NCBI GenBank assembly: GCA_030044345.1
Contig: JASHVY010000404.1
Span: 1-7,508 of the forward strand
Length of the DNA stretch: 7,508 bases
Reading direction: 5' to 3'
Source: Acetobacteraceae bacterium
GTDB taxonomy: Bacteria; Pseudomonadota; Alphaproteobacteria; Acetobacterales; Acetobacteraceae
Shown here: positions 1 through 5,687 of the stretch, piece by piece
Layout of the letters: each line of letters starts with the position of its first letter
Position numbering within the stretch: the first letter of the stretch is position 1
Notes under the pieces: model-generated
What the model was told of the DNA's origin: nothing
The model's database searches: none
The model's input: only the letters and a program-made list of their open reading frames with translations
Translations under genes and position numbers: made by a program

Positions 1-178
1 ACCAAAATATGAGTGGCCCGCTTTTTATGATGGGAATAAGCGTTTGGGCAGCGTACTCGAACCATTTGTCATATCCGAAAAGCAGATACAGCAAAACCAT
101 CGATCCACGAATGATCTTATAGTCGAGATCATGAACTCCAAAGGCAGCGGAACAGAGCGTTTTGGTAACGGAATTCAC
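1..178 (-). CDS. DUF417 (YkgB/RclC-like) inner-membrane protein, N-terminal part only
   Basis: This is the first 59 codons of a gene read leftwards and cut by the window edge. The translation contains HDLDYKIIRGSMVLLYLLFG followed by YDKWFEYAAQTLIP and KSGPLIFW. I recognise this as the N-terminal block of the DUF417 family (YkgB; E. coli RclC is a member): a first membrane helix (about residues 22-36), then a conserved KWFEY...LIP...GPLIFW stretch. The full family length is near 190 residues, so about two-thirds lies outside. The start is GTG at 178-176. An in-frame TAA lies five codons upstream, and a Shine-Dalgarno-like AAAGGA (192-187) is 8 bases ahead, so no earlier start exists. RclC belongs to a reactive-chlorine resistance operon, but the biochemical role of the family is unknown. 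G+C over bases 1-180 is about 44%, far below the neighbours, which suggests a different origin. Family call fairly sure, function not. Confidence 0.8.
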   Translation of the reverse strand, partial: MNSVTKTLCSAAFGVHDLDYKIIRGSMVLLYLLFGYDKWFEYAAQTLIPIIKSGPLIFW

Positions 179-230
179 TTGAAGATTCCTTTATGTCAGT
201 TGTGGGGGAATGTGAACGCGCCAGGAGGGA

Positions 231-243
231 CAAGGTCACCTTG
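231..243. promoter_or_regulatory. Palindrome CAAGGT-C-ACCTTG, possible operator
   Basis: A perfect inverted repeat with 6-base arms and one central base lies 52 bases upstream of the GTG start of the DUF417 gene. A dyad of this size in this position fits a dimeric repressor or activator site for that gene. No regulator gene is visible in the window and I cannot assign a regulator family, so the role is inference. Chance occurrence of a 6+6 dyad in several hundred bases is not negligible. Confidence 0.3.
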
Positions 244-559
244 CCGGCCTGCTCAAGACACATGGAACAATCACTGAGACGCACGCGGCGTGCCGAACCT
301 GGCAGTCGCCGAACTCGCTCCCATATTGGCCGGGGCGGCCATTGTAGAAAATGCGTTTTTGCGCATGAAAGCGATAACCGAGCTTAACAAGGGAGGCGGT
401 CGGCCCCGACGAACATCGAAAACGCAGAGGATGCTTGCCGTCACGCCTGCCCATGGCGCTTGCCGCCTGTTTCGCGTGTTTTTGTGTCTCTTTCCTGTTG
501 GACGATCGAGGCCGTGCGTCGGAGCGCGACGACCTGCGAATGCGGCAAGCAAAGAAGAA

Positions 560-596
560 AAGTTGTTCTTTCTTGAAAGAAAGAACCAAAGAACTT
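560..596. repeat. AT-rich hairpin, first half of a compound repeat element
   Basis: GTTCTTTCTT (565-574) and AAGAAAGAAC (577-586) form a perfect 10-base dyad with two bases between. AAGTT (560-564) and AACTT (592-596) can extend the stem across a one-sided bulge. I recall near-identical GAAAGAAAGAACCAAAGAAC-type sequences dispersed between genes in Acetobacteraceae, so this is probably a dispersed element rather than a gene-specific signal. It lies about 140 bases beyond the stop codon of the solute-binding protein gene and could also act as a weak terminator, although no clean U-run follows. Confidence 0.65.
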
Positions 597-642
597 TTAT
601 CCTTTCATGCGGAGTCCGCAACCGGCGCCTGGTCCGGAAAAC

Positions 643-688
643 GGAGAAAAGTCTTTTTGCTTCTTTTTCTTCAGAAAAAGAAGTCTCC
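643..688. repeat. AT-rich hairpin, second half of the compound repeat; possible terminator for the solute-binding protein gene
   Basis: CTTCTTTTTCT (660-670) and AGAAAAAGAAG (673-683) form a perfect 11-base dyad. GGAGA (643-647) and TCTCC (684-688) can close an outer stem around it. Between this hairpin and the one at 560-596 lies a small GC dyad, TGCGGA-G-TCCGCA (608-620). The element begins 45 bases past the stop codon of the minus-strand gene, so read in that direction it is well placed to end transcription or protect the 3' end, but it lacks the GC-stem and U-run of a standard intrinsic terminator. Confidence 0.6.
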
Positions 689-732
689 TTCTTTCTGACC
701 TTCTGATCCTTCATCAAAGTGCATAACACTTT

Positions 733-2319
733 CTAGCGTCTTCGCACGTTCCAGAAGACCGGGATGCCGTTCAGGATTCCGGTGATGTCCTTGCGATAGG
801 CGGTCGGGTTGAATTGCTGCCCGAGCGGGATGAAGGGGACGATATCGAAGGCACGGCGCTGCATCGCCGTCGCGATCGTCTTCTGCGCCGCTTCGTCCGG
901 CGCGGCGAGCCAGTGATCGCGCAGTCTCTCCATCGTCGCATCGCTCGGCCAGCCGGGCGCGGCGCTCTTCCCGTTGCAGCGCAGGAACGGATTGATCGCG
1001 GGTCCGTCCATGTCGAGCCCGCTCCAGAAGGTGGAGAAGACGCTCCAGCCGCCCTTGTCGACCGGCGCCATGCTGGTGCGCCGCGCCACCACGGTGCCCC
1101 AGTCCATCGCCGCGTAATCGACATTCAATCCGATCTTCGTCATCATGTCGTTGCAGATATCGGCGAGCGCCTTGACGGTCGGGATATTCTGCGGCGCAAG
1201 CAGCACGATCTTCTCCCCGCCATAGCCGGCCGCCGCGAGATCCTTTTTCGTCTTGTCGAGATCGCGCGGGCCGGTGAGCGCCTGCATCCCGGCATCGTTC
1301 GCCATTTTCGTGCCGGGGCAGAAATACCCCACCCCGTCGTGCCAGAGCTCGGGGTCCGTGCCCACCACCGCGGTCATGTATTCGGCCTGGCTCACTGCGC
1401 CGATCACCGCGCGGCGGATCGCCGGCTTGTCGAAGGGCGGATTGAGCCAGTTGAATCGCATGGTGCCGATGAAGCCGGTGGGATCGACGATGCGCACGGC
1501 AAGATCGCGGTTGGCGCGCAGCTCGGGCAGCAGCAGCGCATCGGGGATCCACCACCAATCCACCTCGCCGGTCGCCAGTGCCGCGAACGCGGTCGCGGGA
1601 TCGGTGATGACATGCCATTCCACGCGGTCGAAATGGGTGATCTTCGGTCCCGCCGTCCAGTCCGGCGTGCCGGAGGCGCGCGGCACATAATCCGCGAATC
1701 GCTCATAGACGAGGCGTGAGCCCACGATGCGCTCGGCCGCATTGAACCTGTAAGGCCCGCTGCCGATCATTTCGGTCACCTGCTTGAACGGATCGGTCGC
1801 GGCGAGCCGCTCGGGCATCATCGCGCACATATTGGGCGGGCTCTTGCCGAGCGCCTGCGGCAGCAGCGGGAAAGGATGCTTCAGGCGGAAAACGATCGTC
1901 TTGTCGTCGGCCGCGGCAAGCGCGTCGGTTGCCGCCATCAGCGCCTGGCCGAACGAATCGCGCGCGCCCCAGCGGCGGATGCTGGCCACGCAATCCCGCG
2001 CCAGCACCGGCGTGTTGTCATGGAATTTGAGGCCGGGGCGAAGGGTGAGCCGCCATTCCCTCCCGTCGCTCGAAACTCTGTGGCCCTCGACCATCTGCGG
2101 AGCTGCGGCAAAACCGTGCTCCGGGCCCTGCTGGCCGTAGAGCGTGTCGAAGACGAGATAGGCGTGATCGCGCGTCGGGTAGGTGGTGGTCCAGACCGGG
2201 TCGAGGACCGGGACATCCGCCTGCGGAACGAAACGCAGCACACGCTGGCTGGCAGCCGCGACGATGCGCGGTGCCGCCAGCGTCGCGGCCGCAGCTGCGA
2301 GCAATGTTCTCCTCTTCAT
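733..2319 (-). CDS. ABC transporter solute-binding protein, family 5 (peptide/nickel type)
   Basis: A 528-residue periplasmic binding protein of the DppA/OppA superfamily, which captures a peptide or similar small solute and delivers it to an inner-membrane ABC transporter. The N-terminus (MKRRTLLAAAAATLAAPRIV, then AAAS) is a signal peptide with a twin arginine, so Tat export is possible but not certain; cleavage is likely near residue 23. The family signature lies at residues 83-117 (SSDGREWRLTLRPGLKFHDN, then TPVLARDCVASIRRW). The C-terminus ends FWNVRRR, as in many alphaproteobacterial members. The ATG at 2319-2317 is preceded by GGAGGG five bases away on the minus strand, which supports this start. 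Length is normal and the frame is intact. No permease or ATPase follows it on its strand: downstream comes an AT-rich repeat and then unrelated sequence. It may work with the permeases encoded at the right of the window or with a transporter elsewhere. Substrate cannot be told from sequence. Confidence 0.93.
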   Translation of the reverse strand: MKRRTLLAAAAATLAAPRIVAAASQRVLRFVPQADVPVLDPVWTTTYPTRDHAYLVFDTLYGQQGPEHGFAAAPQMVEGHRVSSDGREWRLTLRPGLKFHDNTPVLARDCVASIRRWGARDSFGQALMAATDALAAADDKTIVFRLKHPFPLLPQALGKSPPNMCAMMPERLAATDPFKQVTEMIGSGPYRFNAAERIVGSRLVYERFADYVPRASGTPDWTAGPKITHFDRVEWHVITDPATAFAALATGEVDWWWIPDALLLPELRANRDLAVRIVDPTGFIGTMRFNWLNPPFDKPAIRRAVIGAVSQAEYMTAVVGTDPELWHDGVGYFCPGTKMANDAGMQALTGPRDLDKTKKDLAAAGYGGEKIVLLAPQNIPTVKALADICNDMMTKIGLNVDYAAMDWGTVVARRTSMAPVDKGGWSVFSTFWSGLDMDGPAINPFLRCNGKSAAPGWPSDATMERLRDHWLAAPDEAAQKTIATAMQRRAFDIVPFIPLGQQFNPTAYRKDITGILNGIPVFWNVRRR

Positions 2320-2340
2320 GCTGCCCTCCCCGCAACACGC

Positions 2341-2360
2341 GCGCCGTTGTGACGCGGCGC
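2341..2360. promoter_or_regulatory. Inverted repeat in the divergent intergenic region
   Basis: GCGCCG (2341-2346) and CGGCGC (2355-2360) are perfect arms around an 8-base centre. The dyad lies 21-41 bases upstream of the minus-strand solute-binding protein start. It could be an operator or a leader hairpin of that gene. GC-rich dyads are common by chance here, so this is tentative. Confidence 0.25.
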
Positions 2361-2366
2361 AACTTC

Positions 2367-2395
2367 AGCCTAACCCGGGGTCCAGGGATTGTTAA
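2367..2395 (-). promoter_or_regulatory. Weak sigma-70-type promoter candidate for the minus-strand solute-binding protein gene
   Basis: Read on the minus strand, TTAACA (2395-2390, one mismatch to the -35 consensus) is followed after 17 bases by TAGGCT (2372-2367, three matches to the -10 consensus). Transcription would begin near 2360, about 40 bases before the ATG. The -10 box is poor, as is often the case in alphaproteobacteria, so this is only the best candidate in the interval. Confidence 0.25.
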
Positions 2396-2442
2396 TTCGT
2401 CCGGGACCACACTTGGCGCGTCCGGAACTGGCGAGAGCGCGC

Positions 2443-2931
2443 ATGGATCGAGCCCTGCCCCAACATTCCCCCGATCCTGTCCGGGACAAACATGTCCCGG
2501 GCAATGGCTGCGAGATCGTGCCGGCCGCGCAACCGGAGCCCGGCCTCCTCGCCGCGATCGCGGGGCCGCTCGCCGCCTTCAACGCCTGCTGGGCAGGGCC
2601 CGCCAATCCGCGGCCACTCGTCCTGGCGCTGCGGCGCACGCCCGGCGGCGAGATCATCGGCGGCCTCGCGGGCGAGACGATCTATCGCTGGCTCGCGATC
2701 CAGAGTCTCTACGTGCCGCCGGAGCTCCGCCGCCATGGTGTCGGCACGGCCCTTCTTCGTCGTGCCGAGGCGGAAGCCAAAGCTCGCTTCTGTATCGGCA
2801 TCGTCGTCAACACCTTCAGCTTCCAGGCCCGTCCTTTCTATGAGCGGATGGGGTTCGCGCATTTCGGCACGCTCGAGGATTGTCCCCCCGGCCATCGCTG
2901 CTTCTATCTCGCGAAGCGCATCACTGCGTAG
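2443..2931 (+). CDS. GNAT family N-acetyltransferase
   Basis: A small cytoplasmic acetyltransferase (162 residues from this start) that would move an acetyl group from acetyl-CoA to an amine; the acceptor is unknown. The acetyl-CoA loop is visible as R96-R97-H98-G99-V100-G101 (R-x-x-G-x-G), preceded by the beta4 strand IQSLYVPPEL. The C-terminal part has NTFSFQARPFYERMGF (from residue 123), the usual strand and helix with the conserved tyrosine, then a closing strand HRCFYLAKRI. The start is uncertain. ATG at 2443 has no clear ribosome site, and the family core begins near residue 24 (EIVPAAQPEP), so GTG at 2518 (137 residues) is a real alternative. The gene diverges from the solute-binding protein gene at 733-2319 and ends 121 bases before the peptidase gene. 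A sigma-54 promoter lies in that gap, so it is probably not part of the transporter operon. Confidence 0.88.
   Translation: MDRALPQHSPDPVRDKHVPGNGCEIVPAAQPEPGLLAAIAGPLAAFNACWAGPANPRPLVLALRRTPGGEIIGGLAGETIYRWLAIQSLYVPPELRRHGVGTALLRRAEAEAKARFCIGIVVNTFSFQARPFYERMGFAHFGTLEDCPPGHRCFYLAKRITA
2479..2502 (+). other. Strong hairpin at the 5' end of the acetyltransferase frame
   Basis: CCGGGACA (2481-2488) and TGTCCCGG (2493-2500) form a perfect 8-base stem with a 4-base loop (AACA). T2480/G2501 and G2479/C2502 extend it. If translation starts at ATG 2443 it covers codons 13-20. If it starts at GTG 2518 it lies in the leader just before the start, where it could be an operator or affect translation. 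Its role is unknown. Confidence 0.4.
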
Positions 2932-2980
2932 ATAAAGATTCACGCCCCTGAAGAGCCCCGGCCAGCTTCCCGGCCGACCA

Positions 2981-2996
2981 TGGCACGCAACTTGCT
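2981..2996 (+). promoter_or_regulatory. Sigma-54 (RpoN) promoter, -24/-12 type
   Basis: TGGCACG-CAAC-TTGCT matches the full sigma-54 consensus TGGCACG-N4-TTGCW, with GG (2982-2983) and GC (2994-2995) separated by exactly 10 bases. It lies in the gap between the acetyltransferase and the peptidase genes and points at the latter. Transcription would start near 3007, giving a leader of about 46 bases to ATG 3053. Sigma-54 promoters need an enhancer-binding activator (NtrC-like) bound upstream. I could not see a clear NtrC dyad in the 150 bases before it, which lie mostly inside the acetyltransferase gene. This is the strongest regulatory signal in the window. Confidence 0.82.
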
Positions 2997-3052
2997 ATTT
3001 GCGACGCGGGCCGGGAGAATATGACCCTTGTCTGGGCGGGGGCAGAGCCGGC

Positions 3053-3988
3053 ATGGGGGCCGAGGCGACAAGCAGTGCCGAAAAGGAAGGCTTCGCACCC
3101 TTCGGCGAATGGCGGACCTGGTATCGGATCACCGGCACGCTCGACCCGGCTATGCTCGGGCGGGCGAAGCCTCCACTCGTCGTGCTGCATGGGGGACCCG
3201 GCTGCACCCACGACTATGTGGACAGCTTCAGGCTGCTTGCCGAAGGGGGCCGGGCCGTCATTCATTACGACCAGATCGGGAACGGGCGTTCGACTCACCT
3301 GCGGGGCAAGGGACCGGAATTCTGGACGGTCGCGCTCTTTCTCGCCGAGCTCGACAACCTGCTCGCCCATCTCGGCATCGCGGGCTCGTACCATCTGCTC
3401 GGCCAGTCCTGGGGCGGCATGCTCGCCGCCGAGCACGCGGTGCGTCGCCCGCACGGGCTCCGCGCGCTGGTGATTGCCGATTCACCGGCTTCGATGGCGC
3501 TCTGGGTCACGGAAGCGAATCGGCTTCGCGCCGATCTGCCCGCAGAGGTGCAGGCCGTCCTGCTCAGGCATGAGGCAGAGGGAACGGTGGACTCGCCTGA
3601 ATATAAGGCAGCAGCGCAATCGTTCTATGATCGTCATGTCTGCCGCGTGGTGCCGAACCCACCGGAAGTGACCCGCACCTTCGATGCGATCGCCGACGAT
3701 CCCACCGTCTATCACACGATGAACGGTCCCACCGAATTCCATGTCGTCGGCACGCTCAAGAACTGGAGCATCATCGACCGGCTGGACCGCATCACCGCGC
3801 CGACACTCCTCATCTCCGGCCGCCATGACGAGGCGACGGAGGCGGTGGTGCGGCCTTATGCCGAGCGGATTCCCGATATCCGCTGGAAAATTTTCGAGCA
3901 CTCGAGCCATATGCCGCATGTCGAGGAGACCGCGCTCTGCATGCAGGTGGTCGGCGATTTCCTCGCCGCGCATGACAGCAAGAAATGA
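3053..3988 (+). CDS. Proline iminopeptidase-type alpha/beta hydrolase (peptidase family S33)
   Basis: A 311-residue alpha/beta hydrolase that probably removes N-terminal proline or other residues from short peptides in the cytoplasm (no signal peptide). HGGPG at residues 46-50 is the oxyanion-hole motif typical of proline iminopeptidases. GQSWGG at 117-122 holds the nucleophile Ser119. Asp259 in SGRHDEAT and His286 in HSSHMPHVE complete the triad. YDQIGNGRS near residue 75 is also typical. Length fits the family. I chose ATG 3053: an in-frame TTG at 2999 lies before the expected transcription start of the sigma-54 promoter. The next gene begins 29 bases after the stop, so this is likely the first gene of a peptide uptake operon in which it digests imported peptides. 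Amide or ester substrates are possible, since the family also includes amino-acid amidases. Confidence 0.9.
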   Translation: MGAEATSSAEKEGFAPFGEWRTWYRITGTLDPAMLGRAKPPLVVLHGGPGCTHDYVDSFRLLAEGGRAVIHYDQIGNGRSTHLRGKGPEFWTVALFLAELDNLLAHLGIAGSYHLLGQSWGGMLAAEHAVRRPHGLRALVIADSPASMALWVTEANRLRADLPAEVQAVLLRHEAEGTVDSPEYKAAAQSFYDRHVCRVVPNPPEVTRTFDAIADDPTVYHTMNGPTEFHVVGTLKNWSIIDRLDRITAPTLLISGRHDEATEAVVRPYAERIPDIRWKIFEHSSHMPHVEETALCMQVVGDFLAAHDSKK

Positions 3989-4004
3989 TCCGCAATCCGC
4001 AGGG

Positions 4005-4011
4005 AAGGAGG
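4005..4011 (+). promoter_or_regulatory. Strong Shine-Dalgarno AAGGAGG fixing the start of the second solute-binding protein
   Basis: A full AAGGAGG sits six bases before ATG 4018. It decides against the in-frame ATG at 3985, which overlaps the stop codon of the peptidase gene. It is the best ribosome site in the window, consistent with the binding protein being made in excess over the permeases. Confidence 0.85.
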
Positions 4012-4017
4012 CTCACG

Positions 4018-5682
4018 ATGAGATTGTTTCGGAAATTGCCCATGGCGCCCGCCCTCGCCGCCGCGCTCGTTCTGGGTTCCCTCCCGGCGATCGCCGCGCC
4101 GAGCGGCCCGCATTATGGCGGCACGCTCAGGCTGGTCGCGGCCGCGGCCGAAGGCACGATGGACCCGCAGGTCAACTACACGCTGAAATACTGGCAGATC
4201 TTCCCCATTCTTTATGACGGGCTCGTCACCTTCCAGAAGGCCGGCGGCACGGATGCCTTCAAGATCGTGCCTGACCTCGCCGTCTCGATCCCGACGCCGA
4301 CGGATGGCGGCAAGACCTACAGCTTCACATTGCAGAAGGGCGTTCGCTTCTCCAACGGCCAGACTCTGACGGCGGATGATGTGCGCGCGACCTTCGTGCG
4401 GATGTTCAAGGTGCTCAATCCGAATGCCGGCACCTGGTACAACGTGATCGAGGGCGGAGATGCGTGCGTGAAGACGCCGGCGAGCTGCACCCTGCCAGGC
4501 GTGGTCGCCGATGACGCGGCCGGCACCGTCACCTTCCATCTCGTGCATCCGGATTCGGAATTCCTCGACCAGCTCGCCGTTCCCTTCGGCTCGATCGCTC
4601 CGGCGAGCACGCCGGCCAAGGACATGGGCACGACGCCGATCCCCGGCAGCGGCGCCTACATGATCAAGAGCTATGATCCGAACAAAGGCATGGTGCTGGT
4701 TCGCAATCCCTATTTCAAGCAATGGAACGCGGCCGCCCAGCCATGGGGATATGTCGATGAGATCGACTATAATTTCGGCCTGACGCCCGACGCGCAGGTC
4801 ACCGCCGTGGAGAATGGCCAGGATGACTGGTCGTTCGACAATATCCCGCTCGATCGGCTGAACGAGATCGCGACCCGCTATCCGCAGCAACTGCATCTCA
4901 ACCCGCTGCTCGCCTATTGGTATCTTGAGCTCAACGTGAATTTGGCTCCGTTCAACAATCTCGCCGCGCGGCAGGCGCTCGCCTATGCGCTCAACCGCGG
5001 CGATCTCGTGAAGCTCTATGGCGGCCCCGCATTGGCGACACCCTCCTGCCAGGTGCTGCCACCGGGGATGCCGGGTTATGCGGCCTATTGCCCCTATACT
5101 CAGAATCCCGGCACCAAATGGACGGCGCCGGATATGGCAAAGGCCAAAGCGCTGATGGCGAAATCCGGCACCGCAGGCCAGGCGGTGACGATCATCACCC
5201 AGACGATCGACCCCTATCGCGCGCTCGGCGTCTATCTGCAGAGCCTGCTCAACCAGCTTGGCTACAAGGCTTCCGTCAAGGCGATCTCGCCGGATATCGA
5301 GTTCACCTATCTGCAGAACACCAAGAACAAGGTGCAGATCGGCATAAGCGACTGGTACCAGGATTATCCGGCCCCGTCGGACTTCCTCAATGTTCTCTAT
5401 AGCTGCGCCAACTTCCATCCCGGCTCCGACACCTCGATCAATATGCCGGGCTTCTGCGACTCCTCGATCGACGCGCTGATGCAGCAGGCGATGACCCTTT
5501 CCCTCACCGATGAAGCCGGGGCGAACAAGATCTGGGCGGAGGTGGACCAAAAGGTCACCGACGCCTCGCCGACCGTGACCATGTTCAATCCGAAACATAC
5601 CGATTTCGTTTCGAAACGGGTTGGAAACTTCGTCTTCAGCGGCCAGACCTACTTCCAGCCGGAGCTGGCCTGGGTGAAGTAG
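4018..5682 (+). CDS. ABC transporter solute-binding protein, family 5 (peptide type)
   Basis: A 554-residue periplasmic binding protein, likely the substrate receptor for the permeases encoded just downstream. Residues 1-26 are a Sec signal peptide (MRLFRK, a hydrophobic Ala/Leu stretch, then AIA before the likely cleavage site). The mature protein opens with HYGGTLRLV. The family signature lies at about 95-126 (TDGGKTYSFTLQKGVRFSNG then QTLTADDVRATF), and WYQDYPAPSDF at 446-456 is the usual C-lobe motif. Six cysteines occur as three close pairs (150/157, 344/358, 463/480), which suggests disulfides. There is no lipobox, so it should be a soluble periplasmic protein. The stop codon is five bases before the next start, so it is co-transcribed with the permease. 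It is clearly different from the other binding protein in the window (733-2319). Substrate is inferred to be peptides from the adjacent peptidase. Confidence 0.94.
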   Translation: MRLFRKLPMAPALAAALVLGSLPAIAAPSGPHYGGTLRLVAAAAEGTMDPQVNYTLKYWQIFPILYDGLVTFQKAGGTDAFKIVPDLAVSIPTPTDGGKTYSFTLQKGVRFSNGQTLTADDVRATFVRMFKVLNPNAGTWYNVIEGGDACVKTPASCTLPGVVADDAAGTVTFHLVHPDSEFLDQLAVPFGSIAPASTPAKDMGTTPIPGSGAYMIKSYDPNKGMVLVRNPYFKQWNAAAQPWGYVDEIDYNFGLTPDAQVTAVENGQDDWSFDNIPLDRLNEIATRYPQQLHLNPLLAYWYLELNVNLAPFNNLAARQALAYALNRGDLVKLYGGPALATPSCQVLPPGMPGYAAYCPYTQNPGTKWTAPDMAKAKALMAKSGTAGQAVTIITQTIDPYRALGVYLQSLLNQLGYKASVKAISPDIEFTYLQNTKNKVQIGISDWYQDYPAPSDFLNVLYSCANFHPGSDTSINMPGFCDSSIDALMQQAMTLSLTDEAGANKIWAEVDQKVTDASPTVTMFNPKHTDFVSKRVGNFVFSGQTYFQPELAWVK

Positions 5683-5687
5683 CCTTC

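Larger units (their letters stand above)
179..732. other. Long intergenic stretch without a convincing gene
   Basis: These 554 bases separate the start of the DUF417 gene from the end of the minus-strand solute-binding protein gene. Open frames exist on both strands but overlap each other, are rich in Lys/Phe/Arg from low-complexity sequence, have no good ribosome site, and match no family I know. The right third (about 556-690) is made of AT-rich hairpins listed separately. The middle part (about 290-540) contains only small dyads, such as ATGCG-N6-CGCAT at 351-366 and GTCGG-CC-CCGAC at 399-410. It may include decayed coding sequence that I cannot identify. Confidence 0.6.

Noticed and set aside
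190..216. Possible sigma-70 promoter for the DUF417 gene (TTCACA, then CATAAA, on the minus strand)
   Set aside because: The spacer is only 15 bases and the -10 box would overlap the ribosome site, leaving almost no leader.
44..277. Small plus-strand frame of 77 codons at the left edge
   Set aside because: It is antisense to the DUF417 N-terminus, which has family motifs and a ribosome site. The small frame has neither.
541..700. Possible CRISPR or tandem repeat array
   Set aside because: The repeated look comes from two different hairpins rich in GAAA/TTTC. There are no regularly spaced identical repeats and no spacers.
290..706. Plus-strand frame beginning MPNLAVAELAPILAGAAI
   Set aside because: The first 30 residues look faintly protein-like, but no ribosome site precedes them, the rest is translated repeat, and I recognise no family.
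814..1719. Open frame of about 300 codons on the plus strand inside the first binding protein gene
   Set aside because: It is the complement of a well-supported solute-binding protein, with no family features or ribosome site.
2959..2976. Possible terminator after the acetyltransferase (CGGCC, 8-base loop, GGCCG)
   Set aside because: The stem is only 5 bases with a large loop and no U-run follows, so it is weak as a terminator.
2999..3001. TTG as an upstream start of the peptidase
   Set aside because: It lies before the transcription start expected from the sigma-54 promoter, has no ribosome site, and would add 18 residues without family similarity.
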